From: G963662605 sp963667005
GTDB taxonomy: Bacteria > Bacteroidota > Ignavibacteria > Ignavibacteriales > Ignavibacteriaceae
Assembly (NCBI GenBank): GCA_963667005.1
Contig: OY762937.1
Location: 2,046,001 to 2,110,000, forward strand
Length of the DNA stretch: 64,000 bases
Reading direction: 5' to 3'
The position numbers and the translations under genes were made by a program. Of the stretch, positions 9,847 to 18,555 are shown piece after piece (position 1 is the first letter of the stretch; each line of letters starts with the position of its first letter). The notes under the pieces are model-generated. The model was not told the DNA's origin and made no database searches. It was given only the letters and a program-made list of their open reading frames with translations.

Positions 9847-11334
9847 TTACAGTTCTTCTGTCCTTTTTACCGGCATCGGGATAGGTTCACTTCTTGACGG
9901 CATGACCGGATAATCCGGAAGTCCGATGTTTTGCACCAGATCCGAAATACGTATTTCCTTGTTCTCGATAAAGGATTTATTAGCAGCTATTCCTGTCAGG
10001 CATGAATATGCTCCGGCACGCTGATCGGCTTTTCTCAAGTATTTATCAGCTTTTTTATCCTTCCCGAAAATGTCATCGAGCATAACCTTATCGCCACCTG
10101 CATGAGAGCCGGTTCCCTGCCAAACTTCAACTTCGTACCCGGGCTTGCGAAGAGGGAAGACCCGGATGTAAGTACCGTCACCCTTGAACGCGTTCTTTAA
10201 TTCACCCTTTTCATCCTTGGTGAGTTTTTCTTCCATCTTATGTTCAATGCGGCCTTTCGTGCCGTTAAAAATAATGTAATATCCTTCCCATGAATTAAAC
10301 GCATTTAGAGAATAGCTCATGGTGGCATTATTTGAATATTTAACGAGTACATTCATGGTATCTTCAATATCTATTTCGGGACGAAATACACACTGATCTC
10401 GGTAATAATGATCGTACTGCTCATTATCGAGATAATGAATCTTGAAATACGGATTTTTGCTTAAATCAAGCTCGAAAGCGCATTCTTCTCTTTCGGGACA
10501 GGTATGGCAGCGTTCGTGAGGTCCCTGCAAACCAAAACGTTTTATCGTTTCCGGTGTATAAAATTCCCGTTTACCCATAGCCTGAACCGCGACTGGTACG
10601 GCTGATAACCACCAGTTGACAAGATCAAAATGATGTGTTGCCTTGTGAACCATGAGTCCGCCTGATGATGCTTTGTGACTGTGCCACCGTCTAAAATAAT
10701 CTGCGCCATGAAATGTATCAAGCATCCAGTGAAAATCGACGGATAGAATATCTCCTATTACTCCGCTTTGCAACAAATCCTTGACCTGCGAACGAACCGG
10801 AGAATACCGGTAATTAAATGTTACAGTTACTTTTTTACCGGATTTCTTTTGCGCATCAATAATGCTCTGACATTTTTGTGCTTCCGTGGTCATAGGTTTT
10901 TCAGTAATGACATCATACCCAAGTTCCAGAGCCCGCACGATGTATTTGTTATGGAATCCGTCAACTGTGGTTACAATGACAATATCGGGCTTCGTTTCGC
11001 TCAACATTTTATCAAAGTCTTCGGCGAGATAAATTGGAATCTCTTTTCCGGTAGCCTCTTTCGCTTCCGACTGAGCCACTTTTAACCGGCCCAGGTTTGT
11101 ATCACATAGCCCGACCATTACACAAGTGTCCGGATATGTTTTATAAATTGCATTCTGATACAGGTGGGCGCGGTGTCCGGTTCCGACCTGGGCGTATTTT
11201 GTTTTGCCATCCATACCTGCAATGGTTTTTGCAAAATTATTGGTGGAAAGCAGAGCACCTGCTCCTGCAACTGCTGAAAGTTTTATAAAGTCTCTTCTCG
11301 AATAACTGTTAACGAATTTTTTTCCGGATTCCAT
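9847..11334 (-). CDS. Tat-exported Gfo/Idh/MocA family oxidoreductase
   Basis: A 495-residue NAD(P)-dependent oxidoreductase-like protein. Residues 12-18 (SRRDFIK) and the following hydrophobic run form a twin-arginine signal, so it should be folded with cofactor before export. The Rossmann motif (QVGTGHRAHLYQ) and the EKP motif (VITEKPMTTEA) follow. A cysteine knuckle, CHTCPEREEC, plus a later RDQC suggests a bound metal, unusual for typical sugar dehydrogenases of the family. The start is supported by AAGGAG before the ATG. It lies 26 bases downstream of the 11361-12368 homologue and is probably co-transcribed with it. Such proteins oxidise sugars or hydrolyse glycosides with NAD as resident cofactor; the substrate is not visible here, but the pectin-type neighbourhood suggests a sugar or sugar acid. 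Confidence 0.88.
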   Translation of the reverse strand: MESGKKFVNSYSRRDFIKLSAVAGAGALLSTNNFAKTIAGMDGKTKYAQVGTGHRAHLYQNAIYKTYPDTCVMVGLCDTNLGRLKVAQSEAKEATGKEIPIYLAEDFDKMLSETKPDIVIVTTVDGFHNKYIVRALELGYDVITEKPMTTEAQKCQSIIDAQKKSGKKVTVTFNYRYSPVRSQVKDLLQSGVIGDILSVDFHWMLDTFHGADYFRRWHSHKASSGGLMVHKATHHFDLVNWWLSAVPVAVQAMGKREFYTPETIKRFGLQGPHERCHTCPEREECAFELDLSKNPYFKIHYLDNEQYDHYYRDQCVFRPEIDIEDTMNVLVKYSNNATMSYSLNAFNSWEGYYIIFNGTKGRIEHKMEEKLTKDEKGELKNAFKGDGTYIRVFPLRKPGYEVEVWQGTGSHAGGDKVMLDDIFGKDKKADKYLRKADQRAGAYSCLTGIAANKSFIENKEIRISDLVQNIGLPDYPVMPSRSEPIPMPVKRTEEL

Positions 11335-11360
11335 TGTAACTCCTTGAAAAAGTAACTTGT

Positions 11361-12368
11361 TTATTCTACGTTGTTTTTATAAATATCCAAAATAATTTCA
11401 GTGGCTAAGCGAGCGTCTTCACCATTGACCATAGGCTCTTTATCGGCATGTATCGCTTGAATAAAATCAGTGATGATCATTTCGTGGTTAGTCGTGTCGT
11501 TCACAAGTGCGGAGGCTGCTCCGGTATGCTTATTTGTATGCTCTTTCGGTGCCGGATTCTCCATGCCGTCAATAGCCCATAAGGTTATCACGTCATTTTC
11601 CAGAATGACCGTGCCTTTGTCAGAATGAATATTGAGTTTTGCTGGAAACCCCGGTTTTGTTGCCGTAGAGGTTGTAATTGTCCCGGTCATTGATTTATGA
11701 AAACAGAGTGCTGTACCGTGGTCTTCGCTTTCAATTTTTTGGATATAGGTATGCAGTGAACTGATAATCTTATCCGGTTTTCCGAATAACCAGCCATACA
11801 GGTCAATGTAGTGAGATGCCTGCTGCATGAACGGACCGCCGCCGTCAATTGATTTTGTTCCGCGATAAGGTGAACTCTTATAATAGTTTTCATCACGAAA
11901 GTATTTTACTGATAGATCAACGGCGAAGATTCTGCCAAGACTATTTTCACTGATGAGTCTTTTTAGTAGGGGATTATCGCCGCTAAGTCTTCGCTGATAT
12001 GAGACACCAAGTTTTACACTAGCCTTCCGGCATGCGTCGATCATCGCATCACAGTTTTCAAGAGTAATATCCAACGGCTTTTCCACCAGAACATGCTTAC
12101 CTAATGCGGCTGCCTCTATCGCTCCGGCATGATGAAAACTATTTGGTGTACAGAGTATCACTGCATCAAAGGGGTTCCTGATATTTTTTATCGTGGCAGC
12201 AACCTCTATGTTATGGGTGCTTTGGAGAGCGGAAGGAACTTTGCCTGAACGGGAAACAATGCCCGAAACCCGGCATCCGGGAATTTTAGATAATGCCTGG
12301 ATATATGTGTTTGAAATATTTCCAGTTCCAACGATGACAAATTTGAAATCCGATGATGTCATATCCAT
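11361..12368 (-). CDS. Gfo/Idh/MocA family oxidoreductase
   Basis: A 335-residue cytoplasmic NAD(P)-dependent oxidoreductase. It has the Rossmann motif IVGTGNISNTYI near the N-terminus, the EKPLD motif, and the C-terminal sugar-binding region with GGGPFMQQASHYIDLY, which holds the usual H/D active-site pattern of the family. Length is typical. It is the first gene of a two-gene leftward operon with the Tat-exported homologue. The start could be MDM at 12368 or the second ATG six bases later; no strong ribosome-binding site decides. Substrate unknown. Confidence 0.88.
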   Translation of the reverse strand: MDMTSSDFKFVIVGTGNISNTYIQALSKIPGCRVSGIVSRSGKVPSALQSTHNIEVAATIKNIRNPFDAVILCTPNSFHHAGAIEAAALGKHVLVEKPLDITLENCDAMIDACRKASVKLGVSYQRRLSGDNPLLKRLISENSLGRIFAVDLSVKYFRDENYYKSSPYRGTKSIDGGGPFMQQASHYIDLYGWLFGKPDKIISSLHTYIQKIESEDHGTALCFHKSMTGTITTSTATKPGFPAKLNIHSDKGTVILENDVITLWAIDGMENPAPKEHTNKHTGAASALVNDTTNHEMIITDFIQAIHADKEPMVNGEDARLATEIILDIYKNNVE

Positions 12369-12787
12369 GCGTTCTGGTGATGAGTTGAATAATTTGTACT
12401 AACAAATATACAAAGCAATTCATTATAAGTTAAAAGTCTAATGTCTAATGAGTGTGTTGGAGGTTTCTGGTATAATTCTTATCAAACAACTGAACTCACC
12501 CCCGTCCCCTCTCTTGTCAAGAGAGGGGAGAGCCTTACGATGCAAGTTTGGTTTTGATATAGGTGGCGAGGGTGAGTTCGGTTTGATTCAGAAGGTGAAA
12601 ACTGAATACGAAGAGTTCTCTAACACATTCGTAACTCATGGGTTAGGAAGTGGAAACAGCATCAAGCATTGGATTCCTAAGTCTGTTGGGCAATACAGAT
12701 AATTGTACTTCATACACCAATGCTGTTGTTAATATTAAAAATTACAGATAATTTAGTTGTATAATTATTAAATATCTCAGGCTAGCC
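12369..12787. other. Intergenic region carrying a REP/MITE-like element
   Basis: This 419-base gap lies between divergent genes (oxidoreductase leftward, cupin rightward). Its main content is the inverted-repeat element at 12481-12587. No open frame here resembles a protein family; the 84-residue rightward frame runs through the repeat and is not considered a gene. Confidence 0.6.
12481..12587. repeat. REP/MITE-like inverted-repeat element
   Basis: The outer arms ATCAAACAACTGAACTCACC and GGGTGAGTTCGGTTTGAT are near-perfect inverted copies at the two ends of a 107-base unit. An inner perfect hairpin lies at 12506-12528 (CCCCTCTCTT, loop GTC, AAGAGAGGGG). A related element with CCCTCACCCTC ends and CCCTCTCC hairpins is at 63299-63417. 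No transposase is encoded, so it looks like a non-autonomous or REP-type repeat. Confidence 0.65.
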
Positions 12788-13231
12788 ATGAAAATTCTTG
12801 TTCGCACCTTTGTTTTATGCTTGTTGCTTCTTAGTGCAACAAATGCGCAATCTTCAACTAGCGATTCTATAAATGCTAATACACCAAAATATACTATTGA
12901 CAATTGTGTTAATTCTTTTGACTCCACTAAAATAGAACCAACCAAAGCGGGTTTTCAATACTGGTTTGCGGATAAGAACTTCCTTGATGGACGCACACTC
13001 AAACTCAGCGTCGTAAAACCTAAAGATGCAACACACCCGCCGCATGTCCATGCTGAAGATGAATTCTTCTTTATTCTTGAAGGGACCGCGGAATTTTATC
13101 TTGCCGGAAAAACAAAAGTAGTTCGGCCGTACACGAGTCTGTATTGTCCTTCAAATGTAGAACATGGTATCCGTAATGTTGGTGATACTGTCTTAAAGTA
13201 TCTGGTAATTAAAAAATATAACACTAAGTAA
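12788..13231 (+). CDS. Secreted cupin-domain protein
   Basis: A 147-residue protein with a clear signal peptide (residues 1-20, ending TNAQ) and a single cupin barrel. The metal-binding motif is HPPHVHAEDEFFFILEG, and the second-motif histidine is in VEHGIRN. It sits just upstream of the PL10 pectate lyase in the same direction. In pectin and alginate degraders, the cupin KdgF speeds ring opening of unsaturated uronates in the cytoplasm. This one is predicted to act in the periplasm or outside, beside the lyase, which is an inference from position only. Metal binding is likely, function unproven. Confidence 0.82.
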   Translation: MKILVRTFVLCLLLLSATNAQSSTSDSINANTPKYTIDNCVNSFDSTKIEPTKAGFQYWFADKNFLDGRTLKLSVVKPKDATHPPHVHAEDEFFFILEGTAEFYLAGKTKVVRPYTSLYCPSNVEHGIRNVGDTVLKYLVIKKYNTK

Positions 13232-13266
13232 TTGCTTTACCATTGTTTGTAATGTTAGGTTTGCTC

Positions 13267-14457
13267 ATGAATGCACATCACCGGTTCTTTATAAGGGGGA
13301 TATTCATTTGTTTGATGGTTTTATCACTAACACCGGGAGTATTTTCTCAGAATAAAGAGAAAATGGTACAAGCAAATGGTTTAAGCTTAGAAAGTTTTTT
13401 CGACAGCGCGCACCACTGGTATGATATTGACGAAGATACGAAAGTTATTCACCCTTTGCCGGGAAAACCGAAATGGGCCCCGAAGGAAATTGATAAAATC
13501 GCAGATAATATATTGCTGTTTCAAAAATCCAACGGCGGTTGGCCCAAAAATTATGATGTACAGGCAGTATTGCTGAAAGAACAAACGGATAGCGTGCTTG
13601 CTGCAAAAGATGATTTGAATACGACGTTCGACAACGGCACTACGCACAGTCAAATCGAATATCTGGCAAAAGTTTACAATATCCTCAAGGTTGAGAAGTA
13701 TAAAGAAGGATGTTTGCGTGGATTGGACTTCGCTCTTTCAGCACAGTATCCTAATGGCGGATTTCCTCAATTCTATCCTGATACAAGCGGTTATCGTAAA
13801 TATATTACATTCAATGACGGTGCGATGATAGGCGTAATGAAAATATTCCAGAAAATAGTCCGGAATAATAAATTATATTCCTTTGTTGATGAAACAAGAC
13901 GGGAGAAAATTAAAGCCGCCTATGAAAAGGGTATAGATTGCATAGTAAAATGCCAAATTAAAGAAAATGGAAAACTGCTCTCCTGGTGTCAGCAGCACGA
14001 CAATGTTGACTTCCGTCCACAGAAGGCGCGCAAGTTTGAGCCCGCCTCTATCTGTAATGGCGAAAGTGTAGAGATAGTCCATTTCTTGATGAGAATTGAT
14101 AAGCCGAGTCAAGCTGTTATTAATTCTATAAAAGGCGCAATTGCATGGTTTCGTGAATCGGCTATTCACGGCATCAAACCAATACTTGTTGATTCACCTT
14201 ACGCTCATTACATGTATCACTCAACAACGCAAGATAGGGTAGTGGTAAAGGATCCAACAGCACCCGATGTATGGACCCGTATGTATGAACTAGGGACACA
14301 CCGTCCGATCTTCTGTAACAGGGACGAAAAGATTGTGTATTCGCTTGCTGAGGTTGAAAGAGAAAGGCGCACGGGATATCAATGGTATGTATACGCTCCG
14401 CAGGAGGCATTAAAGAACTATCCGGCATGGTTGAAGAAAAACGGATTGACTGAATAG
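13267..14457 (+). CDS. Pectate lyase, polysaccharide lyase family 10
   Basis: A 396-residue secreted enzyme expected to cleave polygalacturonate by beta-elimination. A signal peptide ends near GVFSQ. Family PL10 features are plain: QKSNGGWPKNYD, FDNGTTHSQIEYLAKVY, QYPNGGFPQFYPD, the FNDGAMIG segment, WCQQHD and the C-terminal MYELGTHRPIFCNRD with the arginine that matches the catalytic arginine region. Length fits a single catalytic domain. There is no T9SS domain, so it may stay periplasmic. The ATG at 13267 is chosen because it begins the signal peptide; the frame opens at 13243. It is likely co-transcribed with the cupin gene and converges on dlgD with four bases between the stops. Confidence 0.92.
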   Translation: MNAHHRFFIRGIFICLMVLSLTPGVFSQNKEKMVQANGLSLESFFDSAHHWYDIDEDTKVIHPLPGKPKWAPKEIDKIADNILLFQKSNGGWPKNYDVQAVLLKEQTDSVLAAKDDLNTTFDNGTTHSQIEYLAKVYNILKVEKYKEGCLRGLDFALSAQYPNGGFPQFYPDTSGYRKYITFNDGAMIGVMKIFQKIVRNNKLYSFVDETRREKIKAAYEKGIDCIVKCQIKENGKLLSWCQQHDNVDFRPQKARKFEPASICNGESVEIVHFLMRIDKPSQAVINSIKGAIAWFRESAIHGIKPILVDSPYAHYMYHSTTQDRVVVKDPTAPDVWTRMYELGTHRPIFCNRDEKIVYSLAEVERERRTGYQWYVYAPQEALKNYPAWLKKNGLTE

Positions 14458-14461
14458 CCGT

Positions 14462-15481
14462 TTATAAGGCGAAGATATGCTCCCAGATGCTTTTTTCAAC
14501 CGGGATGCCGTTTTGCAGATGATCTGCTCTTTGTGAAATTACCCGCTCACCCGGATAGCGTATTGAAGCTTCTTCTGATTCTTTCACCGACGCGTGAAAA
14601 TCATCAATAATGTTATTGATGACATTGTGCAGGGCATGTTGATCGCCGAATTTCGATAAATCAAATGCGATGAATACCTGCGATAGCCGGTGTTCATACT
14701 TGAATTTACTAATCTCATGCGTGGCAAGTCCTCCAGAAAGGACAGCGGCAAATATATCAAGCAGCATCCCGAGTCCGGCGCCTTTCCAATATCCGATAGG
14801 TAGAGTTCTCCATGTCTCCAATATTTCAGATGGGTCGTTAGTCAGTTGACCTTTGGCATTGTATCCGCCGGGGAAAGGTAGTTTCTCGTTTTTCAGTTTT
14901 GCGATTTCCATTTTACCGTATGAAAATTGCGACATCGCCATATCGAGAACAATTGCTTCGTTTTTATATGGTGTCGCAAACACAAGGGGATTATTGCCGA
15001 TACGTGAATCAGTTGCACCCCATGCGGGTAAATTGCCGAGCGTGTTCGTCCACCCGATAAAACTGAATCCCTTTTGCGCTGCCAGCCAACCATACGATCC
15101 GCCGCGCATCCAATGATTTGTGTTGGCAAGAGCCACGCATCCAATGCCGTTAGCGGATGCGAGTTCCATTGCGCGGTTTGTGCAAACTATTGCATTCAAA
15201 GGCCCGGGGCCGAGCTTCCCATCCCACTGTTCAATCGCCCCAAGACTTTTCACAAGGGAAGGTTCAGCATGAACATCGATGCAGCCTTCCTTAATATATA
15301 ATACAAACCGGGCGAACCGGTTTACACCATGAGTAATGACACCGTCTACGCTGTTGTTGACAAAAATATCCGCGCATTGCTCTGCCTTCGTTCTATCAAA
15401 ATCATGTTTTAATAAAACTCGTATGAATTCCTTACGCATTTCATTTGCGGTTACAAGAACAGGCTCTGATTTTTGTGTCAT
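14462..15481 (-). CDS. dlgD: 2,3-diketo-L-gulonate reductase (YiaK/DlgD type)
   Basis: A 339-residue cytoplasmic NAD(P)H-dependent reductase of the malate/L-lactate dehydrogenase 2 fold. It resembles E. coli YiaK along its length: HGVNRFARF, SLGAIEQWD, GIGCVALANTNHWMRGGSYG, the NPLVFATP segment, and LPIGYWKGAGLGMLLD. YiaK interconverts 2,3-diketo-L-gulonate and 3-keto-L-gulonate, a step in sugar-acid catabolism. It lies 24 bases downstream of the MFS transporter gene, which may import its substrate. The HGVNR and NHWMRGGSYGW motifs separate it from ordinary malate or ureidoglycolate dehydrogenases. Good confidence in subfamily, moderate in exact substrate. Confidence 0.85.
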   Translation of the reverse strand: MTQKSEPVLVTANEMRKEFIRVLLKHDFDRTKAEQCADIFVNNSVDGVITHGVNRFARFVLYIKEGCIDVHAEPSLVKSLGAIEQWDGKLGPGPLNAIVCTNRAMELASANGIGCVALANTNHWMRGGSYGWLAAQKGFSFIGWTNTLGNLPAWGATDSRIGNNPLVFATPYKNEAIVLDMAMSQFSYGKMEIAKLKNEKLPFPGGYNAKGQLTNDPSEILETWRTLPIGYWKGAGLGMLLDIFAAVLSGGLATHEISKFKYEHRLSQVFIAFDLSKFGDQHALHNVINNIIDDFHASVKESEEASIRYPGERVISQRADHLQNGIPVEKSIWEHIFAL

Positions 15482-15505
15482 GAAATATCTTTATAATAGT
15501 GAGTT

Positions 15506-16729
15506 TTAGATTTTCTTATTACGGATTTGCGGTACAAAGTAGTATAGCAGCGTAGCAACAATGAACAAAACAATCGCGCTAACTCTCACACTCGTCGCCT
15601 CTCCGAATGTATCAGCTAAAGTTCCAATAATTAGGGCGCCGATAGGCATAAAGCCCAAAAATATCATTGTATAAATTCCCATAACTCTGCCTCTCAACTC
15701 ATCGGCAACTGTAGTTTGAACGGTGCTGTTGGCGAGATTCAGGATAAAGAGGGTAAAAAATCCTTGCCAGAAAAGAAAAAAATACGAGGCGAAGGGGAAT
15801 GTAAATGTTGAGAAGAATCCCATTGTTATGGGAACGCAGAATGACCCGATAGTGATAAGCAGGCCTTTCCTTTGATATCGGCTATATGTTGCAAGTATAA
15901 GCGCGCTAATTATGGAGCCGATACCACGGGCGGACTGTAAAAATCCATTTGTTGCAGCACCGCCGTGTAGGGTTTTAACTGCCCAGGCAGGTAGAATGGT
16001 GTTCATCGGTTGGCTGAATGTACAAGTGAACAAAACCAGCGAAATAATGGCAACTATTAATTTGTGATTTTTAATATAAACGAAGCCTTCTTTCATTTGC
16101 TGCAGGGCAGAAGCGTCTTTGACTAATCTTTTTTGTGGTGCAAGTTTCATCATCAGTAGCGCTATAATAACACCGATAAACGAGATGGCATTTATCATGA
16201 AGCACCAGCCGGGTCCCCATAAAGCGTAGGCTATACCTGCAAATGCTGGACCGATTGCAGTTCCCGTGTTAAACATCATCGCATTCAGCGCGATGGCATT
16301 GGTCAATAATTCACGGTCAACCATTTCAAGAACGAATGATTGCCGGGCCGGGGCATCAAATGAATTAACCACTCCCAGAAAAAACGCGAGAACGATGAGG
16401 TGCCAGGGCTGAATGAAATGAGTAAAAGTCATGATTGCCAGAATAACGGCAAGTACCATTTGTGCAGCTTGAGTAATAATCAAGATAGTCCGTTTTGGAT
16501 ATCTGTCCGCAAGAAGCCCTGCATATGTTGATAATAGCCATACCGGAACACCCATGGCAAATCCGACATATCCGAGGAATGCGGATGAATGCGTTAGTTG
16601 ATAAACGAGGAAGCCCTGTGCTGTAATTTGCATCCAGGTTCCCAGAAGTGAAATAATTTGACCAATAAACCAATACCGGTAATTTTTGTATGCTAAAGCA
16701 GCAAAAGTATTTTTAGCGCTAAATTTCAT
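15506..16729 (-). CDS. MFS transporter (EntS-like/DUF894 group)
   Basis: A 407-residue major facilitator with about 12 hydrophobic spans. The loop after the second span (LLADRYPKRTILI) is the conserved MFS motif G[x]LADRxxxR. The start (FAALAYKNYRYWFIGQIISL) and the segment FDAPARQSFVLEMV are typical of the EntS/DUF894 exporter group, whose members carry siderophores or drugs or are uncharacterised. It is the first gene of an operon with dlgD, so sugar-acid transport is possible. The sequence alone does not tell import from export. Confidence 0.87.
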   Translation of the reverse strand: MKFSAKNTFAALAYKNYRYWFIGQIISLLGTWMQITAQGFLVYQLTHSSAFLGYVGFAMGVPVWLLSTYAGLLADRYPKRTILIITQAAQMVLAVILAIMTFTHFIQPWHLIVLAFFLGVVNSFDAPARQSFVLEMVDRELLTNAIALNAMMFNTGTAIGPAFAGIAYALWGPGWCFMINAISFIGVIIALLMMKLAPQKRLVKDASALQQMKEGFVYIKNHKLIVAIISLVLFTCTFSQPMNTILPAWAVKTLHGGAATNGFLQSARGIGSIISALILATYSRYQRKGLLITIGSFCVPITMGFFSTFTFPFASYFFLFWQGFFTLFILNLANSTVQTTVADELRGRVMGIYTMIFLGFMPIGALIIGTLADTFGEATSVRVSAIVLFIVATLLYYFVPQIRNKKI

Positions 16730-16845
16730 TATCTATAAAAATTTCTAATTGTAAGCCTAAAATAATAATTTCCAGTTTATTGGACGTTTCCCGGAATCCT
16801 TTAGTTTAATCGAACATCATACCATAAAGAATTAATGGATTGATT

Positions 16846-17238
16846 ATGTTTATTTTGTATATCCTTGCAGGAATTTTCGTTTTGTTTATCGGGCTGCATA
16901 TCATGACAGTCTTTATGGCAAAACGCTCAAAAGGAATGAAACTTTCCGGATTAAAAGGCGATTTGAAAAGGCTCGAACAAAACGGTTCAAAGGGACTCGT
17001 CTATTTTCATTCTCCCGGCTGCCATGCCTGTAAAGCTCAAACACCGGTAATAAAAAAACTTCAGAACAAGTATTCCAATTTGTATGATATTGACGTCTCA
17101 AAGGATTATGCGTCCGCAAAAGTTTTTGGTGTCAAGGCAACGCCTACTATGGTACAGGTTGAAAATGGTATTATTAAAGATATTATCATCGGAGCACGGC
17201 AAGAGAACGCAATTGTTTCAATTTTAGCAGGAATGTGA
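16846..17238 (+). CDS. Membrane-anchored thioredoxin-like protein
   Basis: A 130-residue protein with one N-terminal transmembrane helix (about residues 2-23) and a thioredoxin fold. The active site reads HSPGCHACKA (CHAC), and the cis-proline segment is VKATPTMV. It is likely a membrane-tethered thiol oxidoreductase; which side it faces is not certain. The frame opens at a TTG at 16840, and the ATG at 16846 is preferred. A DUF6132-like gene begins nine bases after its stop, and a DUF2892 gene follows on the other strand. Confidence 0.82.
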   Translation: MFILYILAGIFVLFIGLHIMTVFMAKRSKGMKLSGLKGDLKRLEQNGSKGLVYFHSPGCHACKAQTPVIKKLQNKYSNLYDIDVSKDYASAKVFGVKATPTMVQVENGIIKDIIIGARQENAIVSILAGM

Positions 17239-17247
17239 TACAGCACT

Positions 17248-17427
17248 ATGGGAATTTTTGAGCATATTACAGTTAAGTTAGTACTTTCGGTTTTGGCGGG
17301 AGCAGGGTTGGGCTATGGATATCACCGTCTGGTGGGCTGCCGTAGCGGAGCATGCCCGATAACCGGCAATCCATACATCGCTACAATTTACGGAGCAGTT
17401 CTAGGATTTATGTGGGGGACTAATTAA
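17248..17427 (+). CDS. Small DUF6132-like membrane protein
   Basis: A 59-residue protein. It has one or two hydrophobic segments (VLSVLAGAGLGYGYH) and a cysteine pair in VGCRSGACPITGNPYI, followed by IYGAVLGFMWG. This CxxGxCPITxNP pattern is typical of small DUF6132 proteins, often found near thioredoxins, rhodanese proteins and YeeE/DUF2892 genes. It starts nine bases after the thioredoxin-like gene and is probably translated from the same message. Function unknown; a role in thiol or sulfur handling is suggested by the company it keeps. Confidence 0.78.
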   Translation: MGIFEHITVKLVLSVLAGAGLGYGYHRLVGCRSGACPITGNPYIATIYGAVLGFMWGTN

Positions 17428-17440
17428 AGTCCCCTTTAAA

Positions 17441-17632
17441 TTATTTCTTATCCGTATTGATTTTGAAGAGAGGATATAAGGGGCAGAAACCCATGAATGC
17501 GGTTACCATCGGGACAACGCCCAGCAATGATACCCACTTGAGGTTTTCAGGCAGTACAAAGTACAGAGCAAAAATGATTACCGCGGCAATCAAACGAACT
17601 ATCTTGTCTACACCACCAACATTTTTCTTCAT
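17441..17632 (-). CDS. DUF2892 (YgaP-type) membrane protein
   Basis: A 63-residue inner-membrane protein with two hydrophobic spans. It has the DUF2892 pattern: KKNVGGVDKIVRLIAAVI at the start and GFCPLYPLFKI at the end. The same domain forms the membrane part of the rhodanese YgaP. AAGGAA is well spaced for the ATG at 17632; the ATG six bases upstream at 17638 overlaps that site and is less likely. It converges on the DUF6132-like gene with a 13-base gap. Confidence 0.82.
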   Translation of the reverse strand: MKKNVGGVDKIVRLIAAVIIFALYFVLPENLKWVSLLGVVPMVTAFMGFCPLYPLFKINTDKK

Positions 17633-17861
17633 AGCCATTTCCTTCTAATAATTGAGACTAAAAATTTATTAGTTACCAGTATGATACAGAATTGAGTAAT
17701 AGGATTCACGAAAAATATGTTTTTTCGGGAAGTTTCATCAGGCCAGGCGACAGGCTCTAATTGTAATCTGCATCAATGATAATTATATCACTGATTTATT
17801 ATATTTGCATTGTTGAGCAGGAATATTGGCGATTTGATATATCAACTGATAAGGTAAGACT

Positions 17862-18347
17862 ATGCTTGGTAATTGGGTTATTAAAAGTTCATCGAATAAA
17901 CAGATGCTTCTCTCAATAGTCATTGTTCTGGTTGGGTTTATTCTTGCTGTAGGATTCAGGGATTTTGATTCAAGCACATTTTCCAACTCACTTGCAGGAT
18001 TTTTGTTAGGCATACTTCTTATCTTCATCGGTACTCCAGCCTTTATACTTACAGGAAAAGAAACAATAACTATTGACGTTAAAGCCCGGCAGATACGGAT
18101 ATTTTCGAAAAATAGTTTAAAAGAATACAACACTGTAATCCCTTTTGAGGATATTATCGGGATGCACATTTCTCATTTGGGGAAATATTCGAGCGGCATG
18201 GTGACATATTATATTACGCTTGAATTAAAATCCGGACAATCAAAGCCATTGTTTTTCCCCGCTTATTATGAGGGCCGATGGAATCGTGATTCGGTTGAGG
18301 GAAAACTTCACCGTTTACAGGAAATTTTAAATAATGCAAATCAGTAA
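17862..18347 (+). CDS. Two-span membrane protein of unknown function
   Basis: A 161-residue protein. Two transmembrane helices (about residues 17-34 and 47-64) are followed by a soluble beta-rich domain of about 90 residues (TITIDVKARQIRIFSK, then IPFEDIIGMHI) that could be PH-like, as in bacterial bPH-type membrane proteins. I do not recognise a named family. It stands alone between divergent and unrelated genes and ends at a hairpin that overlaps its stop codon. Confidence 0.65.
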   Translation: MLGNWVIKSSSNKQMLLSIVIVLVGFILAVGFRDFDSSTFSNSLAGFLLGILLIFIGTPAFILTGKETITIDVKARQIRIFSKNSLKEYNTVIPFEDIIGMHISHLGKYSSGMVTYYITLELKSGQSKPLFFPAYYEGRWNRDSVEGKLHRLQEILNNANQ

Positions 18348-18374
18348 TGCTGAATTATTTTGCAATTTAGCATT
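18346..18374 (+). terminator. Hairpin at the end of the 17862 gene
   Basis: Arms AATGCTGAATT and AATTTAGCATT (11 pairs including a G-T) enclose a seven-base loop and end in a short T run. The left arm overlaps the stop codon. It is probably a weak terminator. Confidence 0.5.
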
Positions 18375-18555
18375 TTAGAATTGGATTGCTCTCAGTTTCA
18401 TACAAGAGGTCCTTTGAGAACAGGCGGAGAATCCTGTTTGTTGGTTTTTCGGGGAACAAATTATGCTGATGATATTGTTAAAGAAATGCATAGTTTCTCG
18501 TGTCGATTCAACTGATTACAAATAATTGCTGTATTTATTGGGAAAGCTGAAAAAC

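Noticed and set aside
12448..12702. 84-residue rightward frame
   Set aside because: It runs through the inverted-repeat element, has low-complexity translation (SPPSPLLSREG) and no ribosome-binding site.
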